64,000 nt of DNA, taken from positions 57,200,555 to 57,264,554 of the forward strand of contig JBCNJP010000025.1 of NCBI GenBank assembly GCA_039602395.1. The letters run 5' to 3'. The translations under genes were made by a program, and so were the position numbers. The notes under the pieces were generated by a model. The model made no database searches and was not told the origin of the DNA. It saw only the letters and a list, made by a program, of their open reading frames with translations. The stretch's first letter is position 1, and every line of letters starts with the position of its first letter. Shown here piece by piece: positions 20,898 through 31,704 of this stretch. Origin of the DNA: Deinandra increscens subsp. villosa (lineage: Eukaryota > Streptophyta > Magnoliopsida > Asterales > Asteraceae).

Positions 20898-21404
20898 GTG
20901 GAGAAACCTAGTTTTGATCCTAAACTGAAATTCAAGCTATTGTTGGTGAAATTTCTTAGGGGAAACCGAAAATCAGTAGTTGGGGTTGCTAGACAACGAA
21001 ATTCTCTCTAATTTGTGGATTCCTCATCAAGTAAATGGTTAGTAGAATTGTGTGATTTTGTAACCATCATCTTGAGGTTAAAATTGAGGTAGCAAATAGG
21101 ATTCACATGCGTTGCTATGTTTAATTGTGTATGATTTTCCCCTTGCATGTTAGTAGTTATGTGATTTTGGTAGAAGATGTGACAGAGGTTAAAACCCATC
21201 TCATGGAAATCGAATTCCATGAAGGGCTGGGGAATTAGGTTGGTTACTTAGACTGTATGGAACCATGGTTGAGCTAGAAAGTCTTTGAATTTTGCATAAT
21301 GAGTGAATTTGTTGTGCTTGCAATTAATGATGGGGTTAATTGATGATTCATAGGTTACTTGATAGTCAGAACTCAATGTATGCACCTAAGGTGTTTGAAG
21401 AAAT
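20898..21404. other. Intergenic flank, no recognisable feature
   Basis: Lies between the Tekay-like solo LTR and the E2-type solo LTR. The short ORFs at 20811-21011 (crossing the LTR edge) and 21008-21220 have no motif. Confidence 0.45.
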
Positions 21405-21785
21405 TGAAAAGTCGTGAGCGTTGGATCGTCTACTCAATCTAGTTATAACGGATACGAAACAAGTAATTAACCGATTGTTTTATTGATCTCATGAACAATT
21501 ACAATCAGTAACACTCAGAATACAGACCCAGAGAGACACCTTACAAAACACACACTTAAGGCTAGCTCAGACTCTCACTCATGTACAAAACAAAGACCAA
21601 ACTCACTATATATACACTGCTGGCCGAACCCTGTCCGAACTCTAGGTTCGGCAGGTCCGAACTCCATGTTCGGCAGGTCCGAACTCCAGGTTCAGACCAG
21701 GTTCGGCTGGCAATGAACCTAGCCTTGAACTTGGACTTGAACCTTGGTTGGATACTTCACACGACGCACATATCAGGTATCAACA
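21405..21785 (-). mobile_element. Solo LTR of an E2-related family
   Basis: On the minus strand it starts TGTTGATACCTGATATGTGC, close to the E2 LTR start. It is flanked by a perfect GAAAT duplication (21400-21404 and 21786-21790). Three tandem GGTCCGAACTCCAGGTTCGGCA-like units (about 21630-21705) lie immediately upstream of its minus-strand TATATATAG box (about 21605), the same layout as E2. No internal region remains, so it arose by LTR-LTR recombination. Confidence 0.85.
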
Positions 21786-21790
21786 GAAAT

Positions 21791-22535
21791 GCTTGAATGG
21801 GGGTGATAATTTGTATACGCTGAATTCATGAACTTGATTTGGTGATGGCATGTGGATTGTGTGAATTATGAATGTGTAATGGTAATCTAAGTTGTACTTC
21901 AGTTATAGGTGAAGCAGGAGGGAGTTCGCCATGCGAGTCAACACCGTGAAGGAAAAGCCAAATCCTAAAGGTAAGACGTAGCGGGTTAATTGAATTATGC
22001 AATAGATTGTGAATCTGATTCGATAATGACATAGTAATAGATGGTATAATTGAGGTTAAACTGATGGTGATAGAAATAGGAAATTGGTCATGACACATGA
22101 CCCAATTGAGGAATGATGATTATGACCCGTTTGGGTTAGGCTGGAAATTCGTGGGCAAGATGGATGATCAATGAGAGTTTATGCTCCTCAAGCTGTCCCT
22201 ATGAATAAATTACCGGCTTGCCACAAGTGTACTTGTTTCAAGGGATAATTTATGATGAAAATGTTGTATGTGAAGGCAAAATAAACTTAAAGCTGCATGA
22301 CTAGGGTCTTAGCGGGTTAAACGTGTTGAGAGAAAGTGACACCGACATCCATCCCGACTTATAGTTCTAACAAAATTTTGAGTGAAATGAGTAAATTTCA
22401 TTATGTTGCAGGTATTAGAGGGTACATGACATTAGAAATGAGTTTTGGAAGGAAAAGTTTGAGTTAAGTTGAAAAGTGGTGAAAAATGATTAAGTATGGA
22501 GAAATCTGCCTGGAGCCCTGAAAAAGTGGATCCAA
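21791..22535. other. Intergenic, possibly decayed gypsy LTR
   Basis: No gene seen. The composition resembles transcribed parts of Tekay-like LTRs but no termini are visible. The minus ORF at 21826-22098 has no recognisable motif. Confidence 0.35.
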
Positions 22536-22539
22536 GCGT

Positions 22540-22880
22540 ATCACTTGGAATACACATTAAAGCAGGCAATACGCCTGAAATTCCAGGCGATACGCCTAGA
22601 ATAATTTAAATTCTAGGCGATACGCCAGGAACTCAGGCTTAAAATTTTTGTATTGTTTTTTTATATATTTGAGTAGCATTATGTTTTTAGTTGTTATATG
22701 TCACCAATAATAATGTGTTACAGTGTTGTTGGCGATACGCCTAGAATAACTTAAATTCTAGGTGATACGCCTGAAACTCAGGCTTAAAATTTTTGTATTG
22801 TTTTTTATATAATTAGGTAGTATTATGTTTTTAGCTGTTATATGTCACCAACAATAATGTGTTATAGTGTTGTTGGCAGG
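22540..22880. repeat. Palindromic GGCGATACGCC repeats and a ~137-bp tandem duplication
   Basis: Five or six copies of (A)GGCGATACGCCT or close variants are interspersed with CCTAGAATAATTTAAATTCTAGG, itself a palindrome. The block from about 22604 is duplicated from about 22741, with matching ACTCAGGCTTAAAATTTTTG and GTTATATGTCACCAA tracts. Confidence 0.8.
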
Positions 22881-25090
22881 TAAACGTTAGAAAGCGGGTC
22901 AGGGTCAAACCGAGAAGCTCAAGGAACTGAACACCCCTCTCTTTTGAGACATTAGCAGTTATTTTTTAAATGGAATATGTATGTAGCGTACTCTGATAAG
23001 ACGTGAAGCTTAAATATGTTTAATTTTGTGTGTGATGATGTAACGCCCATATCAGAGTTTAACGCTTTATGACGTTTACCAACGTTTGAATTTTGGACCC
23101 AAATTTTTTTTCATAACCTTTTTGCCTAAACGCTTTAACATGTTAACTGATTTTCCTAATTCAACATTTATGAGACATAGGACCATCACTTAGTGAAAAT
23201 GTTTATTTAAAACGAGAAATTGACCCACCCGCGCGTTGCGACATGCGAGTCGTTTTTGACATGTTCTGGTTGATTGTTTGCGAGTATAATTGATAGCTGG
23301 TGACCAGTCCATGTATTGTTTGTAAGTATAATTAATAGCTGGTGACCCGTCCACTGTTGTGACGTCTTGTGAATTATGCTTGCCAATATTATTACATATT
23401 TCCAAATACATTAACATATTTATTAAAAAAATTATCTTAATCGCTTTGATTTTAGATAATAATAGTTGATGACCTGTTTACCAACCATTTTACAAATTTA
23501 AAAATGTACAAAGTGGATTAGGATTCATATATAGCTTCACATAAATTATTAACAATATATTCCATCATCCCATCAAACACACACTACATCCATTTTTTTA
23601 AAATATGTCATCTTTAAGAATCCCATAAAATCATTATTTATTAAATAAACTTTAATCAACTTTTTATAAAAATTAATTATGACCCCCTCTAGTTTCATGC
23701 CATTATTTATATAACTATAATCCTTCACATTTTTCTAACTCAAATATAAAGTATGTGCTGAGAACATTATTAGTAATTTGTACCTTTAGTGAAATCACAC
23801 AAAAAAAAAATAGAAGCAAACGTATGATTGTATTTGGTCATCATCATATAGTGTTAGTTGTCGTTAGACTGCTTTAATTAAAGATATATAAAAGTGCTGG
23901 TAGCCTATTTTAACTCCTTCAAACATTTCGTAAGTTTTCATCAAGTGCCACTTGAAGTCTTAAATATTGTTTAACCATTTACAGAGCATACATTTTCTGG
24001 TTTCATGAGGACCATAACATTTTCATACAAAAATGATGTAACTTTTTTTTACAGAGTTGCAGGTACTTTGTTCATGCTACATCATTCTTTCTTTAATTTC
24101 TTTTGATTTTTACAAAGCTGCAAGTACTTTGTTCTTGCTACTACCCAACTGTTAGATGTACTCATTTAAGAAATAAAATACCAACATAATCACGAGAATC
24201 AAGTAACCAAAAATCGATCCAATCATATTCAAATTATATAAACTTTAATTAGGAATGAGTTGGTTGTGAGCCACAAATAAAATATGCAACATAATCACGA
24301 CGGCTTCAGATCTGGGGTTAGCATATACCATACTTCACAACCCAAATTGCACTTTTACCATGATGAGTAGTCATGCACCACTACTCATATCAATAAATCA
24401 GAAAAACAAGTAATATAAAAAAACTCACGTGTAAAAATACAAAGAGGCTCAAATCTGTGAAGAATCATCATCACAGCCTAAAATATAAAAGAGGCTCAGA
24501 TCTGTGAAGATCAAAAAACATAAACCCATTTGTAAGAAACGAAGATCATCATAGCCTTAAACAGAGCCAATTTCAAGCATAAAATTTTTACTGTAAGAGA
24601 CAAAGTAGGATCAGATCTGTGAAGAAAGATCATCATAGCCTTAAACGGAGCCGATATCAAGCAGAAACAAGTTACCATAAGTAAAGATCATTGCAACCGT
24701 GATCAGTAAAGAACATTCAATCTGGGCTCCCAATTAAAAAAGCAGGAAACCCTAGATCATCAACGAAGTCAAAATCAATAGCATCGCTCATATTCCGATG
24801 ACGGATTCGATGAATTCCACGCTGTCGCCGGTAAGATAAAATTCAATATAGCAATGGAAAAGCCGCAGACGTCGTTAACTCAACGCTGACGAAGGAACGA
24901 TGATGTCGCTACGACATCAGCAGAGCATCGACGGTTGGAGAGACGACCAACGCAACCCTAAACCAACGAACGACAGCCGTCACTGACCAACGATCGGCGT
25001 ATAAAGCCATCTGCCATTGACAGTCTTCGAAGGTATGAGGGATCAGTGCGGTCATCGGAAGTTAGAGAGAGTCTGGAGCCGTCGGAGAAC
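22881..25090. repeat. Gene-free region with local tandem repeats
   Basis: TGTAACGCCC at 23037 resembles a gypsy LTR start but lacks a partner. A ~58-bp direct repeat containing AATAGCTGGTGACC lies at 23265-23350. Degenerate repeats of CAGATCTGTGAAGA and CATAGCCTTAAAC(A/G)GAGCC lie at 24445-24665. Phrases such as CCACCCGCGCGTTGCG (23225) suggest transposon origin, but no ends could be set. Confidence 0.45.
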
Positions 25091-25095
25091 ACAAA

Positions 25096-25131
<36 letters not shown>

Positions 25132-25195
25132 TCAGTTGAAAGGAAAAGAGAGAGATGCATCAGTTGAAAGGAAAAGAGAGAGATGCATCATTTAA
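25091..25195. repeat. (GA)n microsatellite and GATGCATCAGTTGAAAGGAA tandem repeat
   Basis: A pure GA run of about 14 units (25100-25126) leads into two full copies and one partial copy of a ~29-bp unit containing GATGCATCA. Confidence 0.9.
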
Positions 25196-25811
25196 ATGAA
25201 ATGTCCCACAAAAATGAAAACCATGGGTTCAGCCCACAATAATACCAAAGTAAAAAAAAAATTAAAAACGAAAAATCAAAGTGAATAGTTACTGTAGAAA
25301 AAAAAAACAGACTTGTGGCCAATATTCAAAAACTACAAACAACGTGACCAAACTATAAGAAAGAAAAAGCTTACTATTCATCTATGAAATTTGGTTGTTA
25401 TATATATATATATATATAAATTAGGGCATGAACCATTCGTAAGTATTGAAATTCTTACGAAGGTTTTTGCAATATGCACAACATTGTACAATATCAAATC
25501 AAATAATTAAATGTAAAACGATTGACGCGTGGTCGAATGACCAAGGTTCGCGGAGCGAATCTCCATATTATAACAAATGTCATCTCGACTCAAGAGCAGA
25601 CCATTCAGTGCATTGCTTCAAACGTAATGCTTGTCAGCCGTCCTCTTGAGAGTGTTCGGTTCTTCGACAAGCTCGATTGTGAGCCGAGGCTCTAACTCTA
25701 ATTAACCATCCAAATTTACACCAACTAAATTAGTGTTTATTGCTTCTATTAAATAAAAGGGAATGACTGAAGTTTTAAGTTAATCAACGAAATATTGAAC
25801 AGAAAGTTGAA
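25196..25811. other. Gene-free, hairpin-rich DNA
   Basis: Contains short inverted repeats, for example TTCGTAAG/CTTACGAA around 25436-25461, TTCGCGGAGCGAA near 25548 and CTCAAGAG/CTCTTGAG near 25590 and 25642. The 67-codon ORF at 25446-25649 is in this sequence and has no motif. Confidence 0.4.
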
Positions 25812-26040
25812 ATTGTAGGTTATGCCTGATTCGTAGCCTACAATTCACAGAATCTGCTTTAACCAGAATGATTAAATTGTAGGCTACACCTTTCCGTAGC
25901 CTACAGATCACAGAATCTGCTTTGACCAAAATGATGAAACTGTAGGCTACACCTGTTCTGTAGCCTAGAGATCACAGAATATGCTTTGACCAGAATGATG
26001 AAATTATAGGCTACACCTGTTCCGTAGCCTACAGATCACA
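25812..26040. repeat. Four-unit hairpin array with AATCTGCTTTGACCAGAAT
   Basis: The period is 62-64 bp. Each unit has GTAGGCTAC and GTAGCCTAC arms plus the motif AATCTGCTTTGACCAGAAT (25851, 25914 and 25978; degraded at 26041). Arms can pair across an 8-nt spacer or across a ~37-nt loop that displays the motif. The motif closely resembles the E1 loop motif. Confidence 0.75.
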
Positions 26041-28436
26041 AAATTTGCTTTTCTTTTCATGCTTCTCCATTTTTCCATCTACAACTCTTGTTAACTTTTG
26101 GTTCTCTTTTTCATGGGTTTTAACTCCCAAATCATACCAAACGCATTTAATACAAATTCGAACCTCTTTTCCGTTATGGTTTTTTAAAGAGACTTTGTTC
26201 ACCCTTTTATAACCATTCAACCCGTTTGATCCGTTAGGCTCCACAACCCTTTATGGAGCTCTCACTCATTTTATTAAGGTTGTAATTCAACTCCCTACCC
26301 ATTGTCATGGCTTTTATGAGCCATTCATTAACAATTTCACATTAACCATTTAACATGGTTCCAACTATTCATTTGAATCATTAAGCAACACATATGCATT
26401 CTAGCATGGTTCATATGAACCATTTAGCTATGAATTAACATTTAACCATTTTTCTATGATTCCTATGAATCATTTGCAACACAATTTACATACTTTCATT
26501 TTGTCATGGATTCCATAACTCATTTAGCTATCCACTAATATTTAACACATTATTGTCATTCATTTAAGTCATTCGACCCGTTTGACCCATTAGCATGAAT
26601 CCTACGATCCATTTACCAACCGTTGACAAATATTCATTTAACCATGGCTCCTATGACCATTTAGCTAACAATCATTATTTGATCATTTTCAACTGCCATG
26701 GTTCCCATGAACCATTTAGCTAACAATTAACAATTGACCATTTTCATGTTGCCATGGTTCCTATGAACCATTTTCATGTTGCCATGGTTCCTATGAACCA
26801 TTTAGCTAACAATTAACAATCGACCATTTTCATGTTGCCATGGTTCCTATGAACCATTTAGCACCCGCGTAAGGTGTACATACAAGGTTCAACATTACAC
26901 ATCTACGATGTCATAATGTAACCTTGTTTTAATTCATCATCAATTAATAATAGCTTAACTCTAATTGTGAGACTTCATAGTTATACTTGACTCCAATACA
27001 CATTAGGCAAGTTTATGGCTTTTCTAGTCAATTTGAATTTCACATCTCTATAGCATCTAGGAGTCATTAATAAAGTATGTAACATAGCATAGATGTTACC
27101 TCGTGGTCTTGAACTTATGTTCTTTGGGTAGCTTAACCTTTACTTCGTTTACCTCAATCATCTTAGCATTCATAACTTCCATCATGCCTCTTTATCCATT
27201 TAACCAATTTGCATCCAAGCCTGCAACCTAGCTTGTGAAGGATCATTATTAAACGTAGTATTAGTCCATATAATGACTAATTTATCCATATATCACTATC
27301 CCTGTTTCAACATAATCTGCCCAATGCATAACCCATGCTAAGTTCATGGTTTTACTTTGACTTTCAGAAGTCAAACCATGCTTCATACGTATTTATACAA
27401 TATTCAATCATGCACCTTTATCATGAATAATACATCTAATTCATTGACACACATATATAATCTACTACAATTAGTAGTAAATAGTACATATACTACCAAT
27501 TATTTCACTATAGGTTATGTTTAACAACATATTTGCCATAATTGGTTTTTTCATTTATATTCATTTGATATATCAAACAACCATCGCAATTCATATATCA
27601 TGTATCCCTCATCCACCGAGCTTTCTAGAAGAGGTTATACTACACTTTTCATGAATTTTAGTCATTAACTTCATTTAGACATTTCATCAAACACTTGGTG
27701 TGCCTAAACCAATATAACATGATTTCAACCAAATTGGTTTAGGTTCATTCCCATGTTTTATCTAACATGATTCTAAGAAATCTTTTACATTATACCACCA
27801 TAATTAAGGTTAATAAACACCTTACTTTAATGATCTCACCATGAAATCACAAATTTCCCAACCCCATGAGCCAAATTCGCCACCTAGGGTTTTAATACCC
27901 AAATCTTGATGTTTAAGCAATAATTTCAAGCATTCATGAATCTATGACTCCACATGAACACTCTATCTAATATTAAACCCAAAATCACAGCCTTAATCAT
28001 GTCAATTAGGCTTTTAAATTGTGGACCCTAACCATGCTTAAAGATGAGGTTTACTTACATGACGACCTTCACTAGTATAGCAATCAAAATAGCTCATAAA
28101 ATCCGACTTCAATGCATCAAAATCGCAGCCAATGATCCTCCCAATGAGAGAAATTGAATTAGGGCTTGGAAAAGGGGTGGGAGTTGATCTTCTGGAGCAT
28201 ATCACGATCCCCTCATGTCCACATGTTTAACTTAATTTTCTTTGGTCTAATTACATTATCAGCCCTTCAAGTTTCTTGTTTAGATAACTTTAATCTAAAC
28301 TTTTATATTTACATCTTAAACCCTCAACTTTCACATAGATATTAGTTGGCATAAAATTTTAATGTACCCACAATTCGAATTCACGCTTAATATGAGTTTA
28401 ACGGGATTTTAACCATATAAAAATCGGGATGTTACA
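26041..28436 (-). mobile_element. Gypsy (Tekay-like) LTR fragment, left end unresolved
   Basis: The minus strand begins TGTAACATCCCGATTTTTATATGG at 28436, the same start as the LTR at 8897. It has an AAGCCCTAATTCAATTTC leader near 28160. The left half is a run of degenerate palindromes, ATGGTTCCTATGAACCAT with AGCTAACAATTAACA. I could not find the other LTR end, so the left boundary is arbitrary. Confidence 0.45.
26696..26863. repeat. Tandem palindrome repeat
   Basis: The unit CCATGGTTCCTATGAACCAT plus TTAGCTAACAATTAACA and CATTTTCATGTTG is repeated in 59-, 30- and 59-bp steps. Looser copies extend left to about 26340. ATGGTTC/GAACCAT forms a 7-bp stem in each unit. Confidence 0.85.
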
Positions 28437-28542
28437 GATGATAACCGATTATGTCAGGTTTTTTAATTACTTAAAGAATGAAATTTTCAAGTTCAGGCTT
28501 TTATCACTTAAATGCAAGTTTAAAGCGGGATGGGGCCTTACA
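28437..28542 (-). mobile_element. Truncated gypsy LTR start (TGTAAGGCCCC type)
   Basis: The minus strand at 28542 reads TGTAAGGCCCCATCCCGC, a gypsy-like LTR start. Only about 106 bp remain before the next LTR start at 28436. Identity rests on the terminal motif alone. Confidence 0.4.
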
Positions 28543-28902
28543 GTATAAAGAAAAATAACATCTTAAAAATAACTGTTAGAAACGTATTATATAAATAATA
28601 CAAAGTTCGGTACACAAAATTATAAAATTAATTTCATAAATTTTATTGTTAAAATTCCAACATTTAAGCGTGTAATCTATTTTCAATGATAATGATCACC
28701 AGTACTTTCGTAAGGTTAACATTGGGGAATAACCGGTGTTTATCTAACTCTTAGCCAAATTTCAAGTTATTATCTGAGTACGCATATAAGATATTACCTA
28801 ATTTACGCATAAAATAAGTCTCATGCATAAATAATTTAACTAAACACGTAGTCAAAGTTTGAGTGTGGATCCATAAATTTATCAATTGTCACATTCTCCC
28901 CT
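28543..28902 (-). mobile_element. Gypsy 3' LTR fragment with polypurine tract
   Basis: On the minus strand, AGGGGAGAA (28894-28902) directly precedes TGTGACAATTG (ending 28893), the classic polypurine tract-LTR junction. Upstream, 28903-28972 reads GGATGGAATTCTTCTAACC, typical of the 3' end of a Tekay pol region. The LTR is cut at 28542. Confidence 0.6.
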
Positions 28903-29828
28903 GGTTAGAAGAATTCCATCCCCAAATTTAGGTACAATTGGTTTGTATAGCATCAGTTAGCAGGTGAGGGTATGTCACACCCCTGCCGCCACATGCCCGA
29001 GGCTGGGAGGGTGCCGACCCGGCCAGCTAATATCAGAAAAGGCGGAAGCAAAATAGATAATAAATATATTAACTGACTGCCATTGAACTAAGGCATGTAA
29101 ATCAAGACCAACATAGCATTTATACAATGATATAAAGGTTCATGGGTTCTACATCCCAATTACATAAGGTCCCAGTATAGACCCCAAGACTATACAAGTC
29201 TGACTACTAAAATATTAATTATTAAAGAATATGACATCTGGACAACACCATGTTCCCAAAGCACTAGTCAATTAGGGCACCCAGCCTGACTAGTCAAATA
29301 ACCACCTAAGTTCCCTCCAAGTGTTTTCACTTGTTCGTCCCTGTTCACTTATCTCTAATACGAGCTAAAATATGTTAACAACAAATCTGTTGGTGAGATA
29401 TCACCTAGTTACTCAAATCATATCGATAAACATAGTTTAAACTGTTAGAAAGCAGTTCTTATGAAGTCAAGTCTGAATCAAGTAAAGCCACGGGTATCCC
29501 CATGCCACTATCATGTCTATAAGCATATACGCTATACCGACTTTACACATCAGAAAAGCTCTACAGGTATCAAAACTATGTTCATCTAGCACAGATCTGT
29601 CGAGACGCCTAATATATGCCACGAGACTACACAAGAACCCTATTGACTCCTAGGAGAATACCCACCCGATATGGGATTTACATTGTCCCTATAGCTATTG
29701 GACCCTAACCAAGTAACAATTCAATCCACAGATAGAGAGAACTCTCTAATTTTATCATATAAAAACGAGTAAATTACAAATTTCATCCCTGAGGTTTGGG
29801 GTAAAATGTAAAATTCTCCAAAATGGAA

Positions 29829-31704
29829 TGGTGTGCTGTGGTGTATATATAAAATATAGCATTATTTTGTGACACCTTTTTAGCAATTGAAGCTTTTAAA
29901 TTTATAAAACCTGTTTACTGACAACTACTATTTCACCACATTCACGGGCAAGTGCACCCATCGTGGGCAGTATAGTAGTGGTATATTGAATCGGGGTCGA
30001 TCAAAGACACAAAAGAAAAGGAGGGCTTTTAATACTTCATCGTTGTTGACGTCTAACCTGAGCACTCTTAAAGTGAAGAAATTAGTACCAAAATAAAAAA
30101 AAATAATGAAATAAATTATCTATTCTAAAAAGGCATATCTTGATCAACTCGGTCGCAGATAATATCATTTGGGGGACTTATTAGTGGTGAAGTTGGTACC
30201 ATAGTTTTTATATCTTTTCCTTAACATTGATTACTAGCAGAAAGTCAACCGTCTTTCGGCCCACCTAGTCAACCACCATCCAACTGCTAATCGTCTGCGA
30301 GGAGTACGAATGCCGAGGGAAGGTGCTGCTAGTGATCAAATGAAGTGGTCTAATGCCACTTAGTTGTAGGGACCCTTGGTCAGGCAACCGTTACGCTCGA
30401 CACACCGTCATGAACCAGCAGGGGAACAACCCTGCGTGCCGGATTATTTTATTATAAAATGATCTTTTTAAGGGACTAACGCCCGTTTCTTTCGTACACC
30501 GCTTTCACGTATGTACGTCCAGCGTAACCAGAGCCAAGTTCACAAACACGTACCTCCTGGCTTCCGGGAAGTGACAAAATATTACCAACCCCCATTCCCA
30601 ACCAAATACTTTCAGCCCGCACTTGCGTGGTCAGCCGAGTTTGCTTACATAGACATAAGGACCTTGAACGTATCATGTAGCATGGGGCACGAGTCACCTT
30701 TCGGATCATGCATCGTCCCCCGACCGGGTGTCACAAGTTCGGAATTTGGAATTTTGACTCCTCAAATGGTCTGTGATACGTGAAGCACGCTTGGTTCAAA
30801 AAATCAGTAATACACTTTCAATAAAAATGTTTTTATAAAGTCATTGGACACACCTTAAAGAAAGTTTGTAAAAACAGTTTACCAACCCACCAAAGATCCG
30901 TTTATTCCTAAACGAGTGTAAGAATTTGACTAACACTTGAAAGATTGAGGCTGACAAGTGTTAGCCTAAAGATGTGCTTAATTGATAATGAAAGATTTAT
31001 AGATAAATAACAATTCATTATCACCATAAGTTAAAATTCTTACAATCTTTGACAAGTAGATCAAGAACACTAAAACAAATGGCTCACAACCGAAAATATG
31101 GAAACTAATGGAAGAGAGGGGGAGAAAGTGAGCAAGGAGGAATGAAGTTGAATCCTCCTATTTATAGGCCAGCCGAAGTGAAGCATGACCCATGCCTGGC
31201 TGGGCACGGGGTGTGTGTGTCAGGTAGCACGGGTCGTGTGGCTTGGAGCACGGGACGTGCCATGTCAGAGTCTTCGGTCTTCCGGCAAGCTTGTCAGTGG
31301 CACGAGGTGTGTTTCATCAGGCACGGGGAGTGTCAAGTAAGAGCTTCTTGCCACGATGTCAATGGCACGGGGCGTGCTTGAGAGGGCACCAGACGTGCCA
31401 TGTCAGAGACATGGGGCATGTGGTGCAGACCGGTTCAGAGGCACGGGGTGGATCTTCGATGGACTTGGGCACGGGCCGTGCCTTGTGGGGCACGGGGCGT
31501 GCTACGCTTCAGAAATTCAGAAGTTGTTTCTTTTGTTATCTTTTCTTTGCGTTTTCCGTTCCTTCTGTGATTTCAGCTTGGTAAAACCTGAAAAACTTCA
31601 AAGAAGACAAACACACTATTTCTTTTTGATAGTTAGTCATATTTTACTTAATAAGCTAGGGGAAATTGGTTATAAACATGTATAATTTTAAGGCACATCA
31701 AACA
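29829..31704 (-). repeat. Athila-type left (3') LTR
   Basis: 1876 bp, starting TGTTTGATGTGCC on the minus strand (31704). The minus-strand CCTATAAATAG box is at 31158-31168. Just upstream of it in element sense, 31180-31505 is an array of GCACGGGGCGTGC-like palindromes. Short ORFs 30476-31685 are chance. Confidence 0.85.
31180..31505 (-). repeat. Palindrome array upstream of the Athila TATA box
   Basis: About twelve degenerate copies of GGCACGGGGCGTGCC (also CACGGGCCGTG and CACGGGACGTG) at irregular 15-40-bp spacing in otherwise AT-rich DNA. The partial right LTR has the matching array at 36540-36805. Confidence 0.85.

Noticed and set aside
31142..31685. Three overlapping plus-strand ORFs as a gene
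   Set aside because: They lie within the Athila-type LTR and translate its palindrome array. The homologous LTR at 36503 has different breaks.
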